This document shows, one piece after another, positions 26,501-38,500 of a stretch of DNA of 64,000 nt. Position 1 is the first letter of the stretch. Each line of letters begins with the position of its first letter. The translations under genes were made by a program, and so were the position numbers. Below the pieces are notes generated by a model. That model searched no databases. It was not told the origin of the DNA and saw nothing but the letters and a program-made list of their open reading frames with translations. The DNA comes from Distichodus sexfasciatus (lineage: Eukaryota > Chordata > Actinopteri > Characiformes > Distichodontidae), in contig JAVGVS010000396.1 in the NCBI GenBank assembly GCA_032718565.1, forward strand, positions 124,001 to 188,000, given 5' to 3'.

Positions 26501-29500
26501 GTCTCAGATCAAAGAAAAATGTGTGGGGAATCAGTTTGAGGGAGTAATGGGATTAGTGGAAAAACCTTTACAAATCAATTCTGAATCTCACTTTCCACCT
26601 CTTCCTCCCCCAACTCAGGTGATGAGACCAATGCCAGTTCCGGAGCCTTCGGTCCGGAATCCTTCTCTCTCCCCAGTCTTGGCACATGCTCCAAAACACA
26701 GTTTGCTTGGTGATGTGGAAAAAGTGGAGGGGAATAAGGGGACAGAAGGGGAGGAGGGTATAGGTGAGACGGTACCAGTATCTGTGGCTGTGGAACAACA
26801 AAGGTCCTTTTCTCTGAGGGCTGAGGTTCATCACAACACTCAATCTCCGGCTAAACCGAACATCGTGACCGAGGGTCCATATCTTCCATTGCGTCCTAAA
26901 CTCCACTCAGATAATGGGTGCGTGAGAGGGACCAAAGACATTATTGTCCCAGCTTCACAAGATTCAACCATAGCTTCACAGAGTCCCCCTAAACTCCCGA
27001 AACGTGACCCAATTAACATTGTTGGGAAGAATATGAAGAAGGGTGAAACCATGGAATCTATTCCAGGCCTCACACGATCTGATTCTTCTCCTAAATCCAA
27101 ACCGGGGACACGCTCGGGAGTTGGAAGGGACCCTAGTGAAGCAGATGGGACGGGGGACCTATTTAGCCAAGATATTAGCGAGATCAAATACTTTCCAACT
27201 AAACATCAGGGATCTAACCGTAAAATACAGGAGTGGGAGTTAGTGGTCCACAAACCAATTCTAATTATTGGTGATTCAAATTTAGTTAGAATTCCATACT
27301 TCTTTAATCCTATGATCCAAACAGATAGCTTTCCGGGGGCTAATTTTTTACATTTGTCCAAAGTTTTGCAAAAATTACAGCCTAATCAGGACACCCAGAG
27401 AGTGATACTTTCAGTGGGTATTAATAATAAGGACCAATTATTTCAGCAAACAGCCAGGAAGCAACTGCAAGAACTGTGGCGCTCGGCCAAAACATCCTTT
27501 CCAAATGCAACAATATATACTGCAGTTATTAATTTTTCTGACCTTTTACATATGCAACAACAAAATAATTTACGCTTGATCAACAATTTCATTTGCCAAC
27601 ACGTGAACTTTCTTTCTGAGATCTCACCCCTCAGGTTTAAGGTCGATCCGAGGGATTTGATACATTGGACCACAAACACGGCTATAGAAATTCTGAATCA
27701 TTGGTTGGACCAGTTAAACTTCTGACAGTTAAAAAGTCCTGCGACAACACTGCCCAAATTAGTGATATCATGAATCTCTCAAAAACTTTCTTGCTGTCTA
27801 CATCTCAGACTGAAATTTTGCGCAGAGGCCTATCCTTTGTTCCGACACCACTGAAAGTTTCCATTGACAAACTGCAAAGGGAAGTTACGGATTTTAATAG
27901 GTGCCTTAAAATTTTGGATCACTTTGACTTTGATTTGGGGGGAATGCCCCGACTCTTCATAGACAAGTCTTCTTGGACCCGATCCTAAAATTGATCCACG
28001 CCAACCAGAGAGTCACCACCCAACTTGTGTCCAAAAAGTCTGGCCAGACCAACTTGACAGTAGCACAGAGGAAGGCCTTAAAAGAGTTACAAAATAACAA
28101 GGTAATAGTGATTAAACCAGCAGATAAGGGATCGGCAGTAGTCATTCTAGATCGACAGCAATATTTGTTTGAAGCTTACAGACAATTGAACAACTCAAAT
28201 CATTATATAAACTTTCACATTCGCTACAGGCAGAAACGCAAACCAGACTAATTTCAATTTTTCAGGATCTACATAGACAGGGCTTTATTACACATAGACA
28301 AAAATTGTACCTGATAGGATCCAATCCGCCTAGACCCAGATGTTTTTACCTTCTTCCTAAAATCCATAAAAACCCTTCTTCATGGACAGTACCGAATGAA
28401 ATTCCGCCGGGGCGACCGATTGTATCAGATTGCAATAGTGAGTCATATAATTCAGCCCAATATATTGACCATTTCTTGAATCCACTCTCGACACGCCATG
28501 ACAGTTATGTCAAAGATACGTATGACTTCATAGATAAGATCAGGAAATTTAAAATTTTTGATAATGATGACATCTTCCTATTTACAGCTGACACTGAAGC
28601 TATATACAGTAACATACGAACGGATCTGGGCATGGCAGCGGTCAGAGAGTGTTTTAAAAGATTTCCGGATGCATCTTGTCCAGATGATGCTATTTTGGAT
28701 CTGTTATACCTTAATCTCACCAGAAATGATTTTGAGTTTGATTCGACCACATTTTTACAAATCCAGGGCACTGCTATGGGCAAAAAATTCGCACCTGCCT
28801 ATGCTAACATCTATATGGCAAATTGGGAGTTGGGATTATTTGGGGGACTGTCTCTTTTACCAATTTTTTATGTCCGATACTTAGATGACATTTTTGGAGT
28901 ATGGACACATGGTAGGGAGGCCTTCCGGGACTTTGTTAAGGCGGCTAATGATCATCATCAAACGATAAACCTCAAATTTAATGTCAATGAACGGTTGGTA
29001 GACTTTTTGGATACAACCATTTTTTTCAGACCACCAATGATTCCCAACGGGTACTCTACAGTAAGGTGTTCTTTAAAGAGACGGATACACATAGTTTACT
29101 TTTTAAGACTAGTTTCCATCCCAGACATACATTTAAAGGTATCATTAAATCACAGATCATTAGATTTTAATGTCCTCCGCTGTCATGTGGAGGAGGCTAT
29201 CCAGACCCTTTTTGCTGCACTTCGACAGAGGGGTTATTCTAGGAGATTCCTCAGAACACTCAAATGGGAGATGATCAAGCAATTGGAGAAGGGGGGGACC
29301 ACATTCAAAGATCCAGACCATAATGGAATGGTGCCCCTCATCACCACCTTTAGTGATCTAGCCTTGACTCAAAATAGAAATATCAAGAGGAACATTGGGG
29401 TAACACAAAAGGTCTATCCTCTTTTAGAAAAATGTAGAATTGTACCAGCCTACAAAAGAAACAAGACATTGGGAGAGATTTTAGTCAGGGCCTCATTGAA

Positions 29501-32500
29501 TAAACAGGCGGATCCTCTTACTTCCACTGGTAGGACAAAAATTTTTTTTTTGGTTGGGCATGTAAGAGACAGGGTTGCTGAAGAATTACAATTGGACCTT
29601 GCCATTGATTTCAATGCTGTGAATGTTGTTTATCTCATTTACTGTTCACATTGCAGGAAAAAGTATGTTGGTGAAACCCATTTTACTATGGTCCATAGAC
29701 TTCAGCAACACTTATCAAACATTAATAAATATGTTAACCGAACTCCTTTGGTTGCCCATTTCTTCCAACATGGTACCGCGGCCCTCCGCATGGGGGGCAC
29801 TGAACAAAATCTTACCTGGTCCACTGTGGCAAGACGAAGGAGAGAGGGGTTCTGGATTAGAACACTGAAAACTACAGCTCCTGATGGCTTTAATGTTATG
29901 GGTGATTGAGTATAGCTTTGGGTGTTGCCTTATTTTGCATTTTACATGACTCTGAATCTTAAAAACATTTTGCCTTCCGTTTCCTCTTTCTTCTTGAATT
30001 TTATACATCATTTATTTTTTTTAAAATTACTTATTTATTTTTCTAACGTATTTCTTCCTTTTCCAACCTCACCCCCAACCCTAACCCTAACCCCAACCCT
30101 AACCCCAGACAATATTTCCTAACCCTAATCCTAACCCTAACCCCAACCCTTACCTCAAACCCAATCTTCATTTCCAACCCCAACCCTAACCCTCATTCCC
30201 AACCCCAATCTCAAACCCTAATCCCAATCCTAACCCTAATCCCACCCCCAACCCCAACCCTTACCCTAGTCCCAACCCCAACCTCAACCCCAAACCTAAT
30301 CCACATCGATATTCCTCATCCCTCACCTCAAATTTACCCACCATTTAATTTCCCATTGTCTCCCACCATTGTTTTAATAATTTATTCTTTCATCTTTCTC
30401 TTGGGCTCAGTGGCTTTTTTTTTTTTTTTAGGCAGGGATCTATGGTTTTTATGGTTATGGCTGTTTCCTTTTATTTCAGGACTTTTAAAGGCAGGGATGG
30501 GTTTTGGATGGGGGGGAGATTGGGGTTGGAATTGAGAATCTCTTTTAGAGTTGTTTCCTGTCTTTTCTTCCTTTCCTTTCTTTTTGTTTAAAATATTTTT
30601 TTGGGGGGGGTCCCTTCCTTCTTCTCCCCTTATGAACTATGGGTATTCTATTTAATTTATTTAATTTATTTATTTTTTAGTTTCAGGTGGTGTGTTTCCT
30701 TTTTCCTTAGTGCACAGAGTGTTGTGGTGTATTATTTATTTATTTACTATTATTATTACATGAATTGTGTGGCACTGGGGATATATAATTTTTTTTGGGT
30801 GGAGTGGGGAGGAGGGACCCTCTATATGAATTTAATACATGTTTATTTATTTCTTTGTAGAGATTTATCTTTTTTCCTTCCTTTTTTTCTTTTTGGTTTG
30901 TCATCTGTTTGTTTCCTTTCCTTTTTTTTTATTTCCAGAGATTTTTTTTTTCCCCTTCGCTCCTTCTTATCACTTCCGTTCCATGATCCTTTTCCCCATA
31001 CTTGGTTTTACTAAGTTACTGGAGTCCAGAAATGAGCCAAATAGCAACCATATAGGTACAACATAAGGGGTGGGTGCAGAGAAAGCCCGTGCTAATTAAA
31101 GATCCTTTATCATTTCTCAATTAGGTAATATTTCCCAACACCTAACCCTAAACTTAACCCTCCTACTAAAGTTAGTAACCCCTGGGCTCTTTCCATTTTC
31201 TCTCCCTTTCAGATCTCTTAACTTCGGTCCAGATCCTGCAGACACGTAGCTCTGAAGGTGTCCGGTTGTGTCAGCTATGGGTAGCTAAATATAATTGCAC
31301 TTGGTCAGTGTGCAGATGGGAGAGCAATCAAAAGTACTCAAACCTGGGCATTGCTCACTCACAGGGCGCATACCATCCTAGACACCCTTCTACTCTCCTT
31401 TTAAAAAAATGTTTCTCCATAGGGCTTTACTCTCGTCCATCTTCTCACCTGTCAACATCCAACCTAACATATATTACATATTCTAATGCAGACAGTTTTA
31501 CAATTGGCCAGTGCATAAACAAAACCATCATGTTACGCCACACCTTAACCAGCTCCATAACCCTAACCCTAGCCCCTAACCCAAACCCCTAACCCTAAAC
31601 CCCAACCCTAACCCTAACCCTAACCTAACCTAACCTAACCTAACCCTAACCCTAACCTAACCTAACGTAACGTAACGTAACCTAACCTAACCTAACCTAA
31701 CCTAACCTAACCTAACCCTAACCCTAACCCTAACCCTAATCCCAACCCCAAAACATTAACCCTCCTACTAAAGTTAGTAACCCTGGGCTCTTTCCGGCTT
31801 CTCTCCCGTCAAGATCTCTTAACTTCGGTCCAGATCAAGTGTCCACGCAGACACATAGCTCTGAAGTGGTCTGGTTGTGTCAGCTGTAGATAGCTAAGTA
31901 TGACTGCACTTGGGCAGTGTGAAGATGGGAAACCAATCAAAAGTACTCCAACCTGGGCATCGCTCAGTCACAGGGCGCATACCATCCTAGACGACCTTCT
32001 GCTTTCCTTTTTAAAAAAAAGTTTCTCATTAGGGCCTTCCCCTCTTCCATTTTCTCGGGTCTCTACATCCACCCTAACATATATTACATATTCTAATGCG
32101 GACAGTTTTCCAATTGGCCAGTGCATGAACAAAACCATCACGTTACGCCACACCCTAACCTACTCCATAACCCTAATCCAAACCCATAACCCTAATCCTA
32201 ACCCTGACCACACCTCTCAACCCTAACGCTAACCCTAAACTTAATCCTCCTACTAAAGTTAGTAACCCCTGGGCTCTTTCCATTTACTCTTGCTTCCAAA
32301 TCTCTTAACTTCAGTCCAGATCCTGTGTCCACGCAAACACATAGCTCTAAAGGTGTCCGGTTGTGTCAGCTATGGGTAGCTAAATATGATTGCACTTGTT
32401 CCGTGTGCAGATGGGAGACCAATCAAAAGTACTCAAACCTGGGCATTGCTCATGCACAGGGTGCATACCATCATAGACCCCCTTCTGCTTTCTTTTTAAA

Positions 32501-35500
32501 AAACATTTATCCACAGGGCCTTCCTCTCTTCCATTTTCTCACTAAATACATCCACCCTAACATATATTACATATTCTAATGCAGACAGTCTTCCAATTGG
32601 CCAGTGCATGAAAAAACCCCATCACGTTACGCCACACCCTAACCTACTCCGTAAACCTTACCCTAACCCTAACCACACCTCTAAACCCTAACCCTAACCC
32701 TAAACTTAAGCATGCTACTAAAGTTAGAAACCACTGGGCTCTTTCTGGTTTATCTCCCTTCCAGATCTCTTAACTTCAGTCCAGATGATGTGTTCATACA
32801 GCCACATAGCTCTGAAGGTTTCTGATCGTGTCAGCTGTGGGTAATTAAGTGTGATTGCACTCGGTCAGTGTGCGGATGGGAGACCATTCAAAAGTACTGC
32901 AACCTGGGCATTGCTCACTCACAGGGTGCATACCATCATAGGCACCCTTTTGTTTTCCTTTTCAAAAAAATGTTTCTCCATAGGGCCTTCCCCTCTTCCA
33001 TTTTCTCACCTCTCTACATCCACCCAAACATATATTACATATTCTAAAGCAGACAGTTTTCCAACTGGCCAGTGCATAAACAAAACTATTACGTTACGCC
33101 ACACCGTAACCTACGCCATTACCCTAACCCTAGCCCCTAACCCAAACCCTAACCCTAACCCTAACCCTAACCCTAACCTCAACCCTCAACCATTAACCCT
33201 CCTACTAAAGTTAGTAACCACTGGGCTCGTTCCGGTTTCTCTCCCTTCCAGATCTCTTAACTTCAGTCCAGCTCACGTGTTCACATAGCTGTGAATGTGT
33301 CCGATCGTGTCAGCTGTGGGTACGTAAGCCTAACCCCCACCCCAACCCTAAACCATAACCTAACCTAACCACACCTCTTAACCCTAACCCCTAACCCTAA
33401 ACCATAACCCTATCCTTATCCCTATCTCTATCACTATCCCTAACCCTAACCCTAAACCTAAACCCTAACCCTAACCCTAACTCCAGACTTTAACTAGACC
33501 ACTCTAAAACCTTCATTTGGTTTTTTTAAGCCATTCAGAGGTGGACTTGCAGGTGTGTTTTGGATCATTGTCCTGTTGCAGAACCCACATGCCCTTCAGC
33601 TTGAGGTCACGAACTGATGGCCACATATTCTCCTTCAGGATTTTTTGATAGAGAATGGTTCCATTAAGCACAGGAAGTCGTCCAGATCCTGAAGCAGCAA
33701 AGCAGCCCCAGACCATCACACTACCACCACCATGTTTGACTGTTGGCATGATGTTCTTTTTCTGAAATGCGGTGTTACTTTTACGCCAGATGTAACGGGA
33801 TGCACACCTTCCAAAAACTTTTGTTTCGTCAGTCCACAGAATATTGTCCCAAAAGACTTGGGGATCATCAAGGTGGTTTTTTGGCAAAAGTGAGACCAGC
33901 CTTTATGTTCTTTTTGGTCAGCCATGCAGGCCATTTTTGCCCAGTCTCTTTCTTATGGTTGACTCATGAATACTGACCTTAACTGAGACAAGTGAGGCCT
34001 GCAGTTTTTAGTTGTTGTTCCGGGTTCTTTTGTGACCTCTTGGATGAGTCGTCGCTGCGCTCTTGGGGTTATTTTTATACGCCAGTCACTCCTAGGAAGA
34101 TTCACCACTGTTCCATGTTTTCTCTGTTTGTGAATAATGGCCCTCACCGTGGTTCGCTGGAGTCCCAAAGCTTTAGAAATGGCGTTGTAACCTTTTCCAG
34201 AACAATAGATGTCAATTACTTTGTTTCTCGTCTGTTCCAGAATTTCGTTAGATCGCAGCACGATGTCTTCCTTTTTTGGGATCTTTTGGGCTACTTTTTA
34301 AGTGATCTCTTGATTCAACAGGTCTGGCAGTAATCAGGCCTGGGTGTGGCTGGTGAAATTGCACTCAGCTTTCTAAAAAATATGATTAACCACCGTTACT
34401 TTATGATTTTATAAGGGGAGCAATTATTTTTTCACATAGGGCCTTAATAAATAAAATTATCCCTTAAAAACTGCATTTTGTGTTTACCTTGGTTATCTCC
34501 GTCTAATAAATGTTTTGATAATCTGAAACATTTAAGTGTGACATGCAACAAAATAAGAAATCAGGAAGGGGGCAAATACTTTTTCATGGCACTGTAACTA
34601 ATAGAAATAGTAAGAATAGTGTCTGTTTATTGGCTTGCAGAGTTTTTATTATACAGACACATTCTATGGCTTAGTGCTGTGAAGAAAACTAAGGTTAATG
34701 CCAGGCAGAAATACTTCTTTATTAATTATTTTTAAAAAAAGGATTTTTTCTATATTTATCTTTTCCTATTGGTTACTCTCTAACATTATAGAATGGAAAA
34801 AAAAACTTCTGATCAATTTAATTTAAAATGAAGAAATACTAAAGTCTTGGGTAAATTTGAGCTAATGAGACTCATTTTGAGCTACTTTTGGATCGTGTCA
34901 CAATTACGCGATTACTGCATGGTTAGCGCTGTCGCCTCACACAAGAAGGTCCTGGATTCAATCTCAGGGTCGGCTACAGCGCCTTTCTGGGGGAGTTTGC
35001 CCTGCCTGTGTTTGCGTGGGTTTTCTCCAGGTGCTCCAGGTTCCTCCCACAGTCCAAAAACCTAGGTATAGGTTGATTGATGACTTTAAATTGGCCCTGT
35101 AAGGTGTAACTGTGAGTGTGTTTGTGGGAGTGTGTGTGCCCTGCGGTGCGTTGGCACCCGCCTAGGGTTGGTCTCCGCCTTGCACTCATAGTACCGGGAT
35201 AGGCTCCGGTCCCGCAACCCAGATAGGGATTAAGCGGTTTACATAAAGAATGGATGAATGAATGTATATACAGTATAATAGCCATCCATTGCTGTAATAA
35301 AGTTTGGCCAATTCCTGACATTCTTTAATGCAGCATTGTAAGAAGTCTGAGACATTTTTCCAGTGCTAAAGCAATTCTTTCAAATTTTGATCAGGTGTTG
35401 GATAACTCTATTATAGCCTAGACTACTCAAACATATATAGTATGTTTCACTTTTTTTTTCATTTTTAAAGAAAAAACACTTGAACTGATAATAAGACGAA

Positions 35501-38500
35501 TTGGTTGCTAGTTTGACTTTTCTGTGTTATTTATAAACCATTACATCTAAATGTAATTGAGAAATGTCCATTCAGACTTGTACTGTAAAATAAACTCAGC
35601 ATTTGACTAAAAGTGCATTTTTCCAAATTTAAACCTCAACCCAGACACACTAGGTCTCGGGATGTGGTGTAATGTGGGCTCACCGTATCCAATGGTGGGG
35701 AGGCCCAGGTGCTTCATGCGGTTCTTCACCAGCTCAGACAGCTCCTGCCTCTCGGAGCGGCGGTAGAGGTTGAGGCGCTGTTGGTTGATACGCTCGGCTC
35801 GGCTGGTCGGCTTGGCGCTCTTCCTGCTCAGCCTCCGCGCCCACTGCATGCTCTTTTTGCGCAGCAGTGGATGCTCTGACTGGTCGCTTCCCGTAGAGTT
35901 CCTGTGGGCCGTTTTCTCCTTCCAGGACTCGCGCCTGTCTCGAGCCTCCTCGCAGTCCTCCACATTGACCGACACCTGAGACTGGACCAGAGACTACAGG
36001 TTAATAACACGTTTCTCACTGATGGAGAAGTAGCATCGGTATTTAGAAGAGAATTTGTTTTAGTTACATATATGAACTAAAGCAGGAGCTTCCTTATTAA
36101 AATTATTTAGAATCATCATCCTTAAATGTCAAATAATCATGAAAATGCTAATATCATAAATGCATATTGCATTATAAATATTAAACTCATTAGCACCAAG
36201 AAAATGATATAAACGATTATAAAAAAAGACATTTTCTCAAATGTTAAAATCAGGGAAATGTTATAGACAGAATCACTTTAAAGTGATTTAGAAATGTATA
36301 GGAGTTCCAACTGATTTTTAATATACTCAGTATAAAGTGTACAAATATTAAACTTGTATTAAGCCTCAGACTGTTTCAAAAGCGGAAAAGCATTTCCCAA
36401 AAATGTTGAACATTACTGTATTAATGAAATAAATATTTGTAATAATTTTAATTTTCAAATGGATTTTTTGTGTATAATTTTACAAATAATTTTTGATACT
36501 GGTGCAACTCCTGCTCTGCTCATTGCTATCTTTTATAATTTTTGTTTTCTACATGGGCCTTTAAAAAGAGGCAGCAGTGTAAGGCTTAGTGCAGTGCTTA
36601 TTTTAGTTCACAGCTTAAGTTTTTCATGACTGAAGCCTTCATGAAAAACACACAAGCAGACTAAAATCTTAGACATGGAAATGAGAATGGGTTTTTCAGG
36701 CATGAAACTGCTTATTCCTACCTGTTCGCAAACCTCCTTGAACTGAGATGAGCAAAAACAAAGAATGCATGAGTAAAATGGGAAATGTTTGGAATGAGAC
36801 AGCAAAAAATAGAGCAGCAAGACAATGATGAAAGCAACACCTAAGCCATTATAAAGCTATTTAACAGGCAATTAACTGCTCATGTTAGTGAATATGATAA
36901 CGAAGGGCACTGTCCAGTCCAGCGTTACCTCTGAGGAAGAGAACATGTGGGATTCTGTGCGGTAGAGGCCGATGGGGATTTCAGCGCTGGAGGAGCAGAG
37001 CTTCTGGAAAAGCCGCCCATACGTACGAATCCAGAGGTCCTCCTCTGTCACCTTCATCTGTGCCACAAAAGATAGTTTGCCTTCTTTTCTTTACTGCTGT
37101 AAATCTTTCAGTGATGACACAGAAGTTAGGGGCCTAAAATGATCTAGAAATACTTTACATTCAGACCAACCACATAACTTTTTTGAGGTAATATTTGTCA
37201 TTTACATTTACATTTATGGCATTTAGGAGACGCTCTTATGCAGAACAGCGATAATAAGACGAATATAACCGCAAGCAGCAATGAGTAGTGTCTAAGCAAA
37301 AGTCGCAAAAAGCAGCACAAAAGCAACTGATTCAGTAAGAAAGGAGTCAGTGAATCACAGTACATAAAGGTATGAAGCACTTTAGCGCCACATTGATCAA
37401 ATAGCAACACTGTATATTTCCATTTTCCATATCTTTGTTTTGATTGTTGATACCAAATTTCAGGAAAATCAGACAGTTCTTGAAATATAGGCATTTAGCA
37501 CTTATTGTTCAACTCGTACTGATGACAGTTGGGCCAAAGCAGTCCAAAGATACAGCCGTTTAAGCAAAATAAGACGCACCCAGCTGCAATTAATTTGCTA
37601 AATATGAAATTCCAGAAAAGCTTTATATTTCAATGTCAGGTTAAGTTTACAGCTTCATTTGACACCTCACTTGCCTTAATCAGCTAATTAACCTAGGAGA
37701 ATGCAAATTAGTCAAGAATCTTGAAATGGGAAATGCATAGCCCCCAGAAGTTGTTTGGCTCAATGCAAAGAATCAGCTACAGTAGGAATTTTCATTCTAG
37801 GCCATATGGTTCGAGGGTTAGCCAAAAAATGTGTCAAAATATGTTTGCCTTCGCTATAGCACCAGTTATAGGCAGATTACTACACTTTTCAGCCTATGCT
37901 GAGATGTACACCATTCCTACTTACCCCGCAAATTTCAGCTTTCTGCGACTTACGGTTCAAGCTGCATAATCCGTTTTGTAGGAAAAATAATAATAATAAA
38001 GAAAAAAAAAATGGAACAATTAACAAGAGGCCCCCGACCCCAGTTGGGATTACGTGGTTAGGGATAATGAATGAATCAATTACAAGAGGAATCTTGTGCT
38101 TGGACCCCTAATAAGAAAACTTGCCATTTGCTTGACGTTGGTAGCACATTTGTCTGCAAAAAGTGTCTCACTATTTAAAAACTAAAGTCAAAGGTGTAAT
38201 GTTGGTTACGAAGTTAAAAGGAAGATACATTTCAGAGTCGATTTCAGTTTGTGTGGGTGTGTTCAAACTTACTACACAGAGGTAGCCAGAGCCTGGGGTA
38301 GTGTCTAGGCCAAGTAAGAGTCTTGCAATAGGGATCATGTAATCCTTCACAAAGGACTAGGGAGCACACATGGAGAGAAGAATAGGAAATGAAGCTCAGA
38401 AAGGGCAGAAAGAATCTACAGAGCACAAAATAACTGGCTTTCCATCAACTCCAGACACAATACTGGAAAAACACTCACTTAGGTGTATGTAAGAACAAGG

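Larger units (their letters stand above)
25521..31137 (+). mobile_element. Penelope-like retroelement with hydrolase-like ORF1, inside the satellite
   Basis: The element begins at a hammerhead-like motif (25,522-25,561). It contains GGATGAATAAAGTGGACTTT at 25,735 and an intact 549-codon ORF1 (26,076-27,725). A broken reverse transcriptase with a GIY-YIG-like end follows (about 27,665-29,909). The 3' region is T-rich with another telomere-like block (30,070-30,300). Satellite sequence borders it on both sides. Penelope-like elements are target-primed retroelements, and many keep hammerhead ribozymes and a GIY-YIG endonuclease. The right border is set where satellite words resume and is accurate to a few tens of bases. 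Confidence 0.8.

Noticed and set aside
30601..31014. 137-residue Phe/Leu/Tyr-rich ORF resembling a membrane protein
   Set aside because: It is produced by T-rich sequence in the 3' region of the Penelope element and shows no codon or family signal.
21237..33485. Functional 5S rRNA genes or a CRISPR-like array in the regular repeats
   Set aside because: The 5S-like segments are only about two thirds identical in their best part and have lost other control and helix positions. The repeats are eukaryotic satellite DNA with no spacer pattern or associated genes.
34910..34975. tRNA gene
   Set aside because: Box-A-like and box-B-like words are present, but no cloverleaf can be completed. A conserved SINE body follows, so it is a tRNA-derived SINE head.
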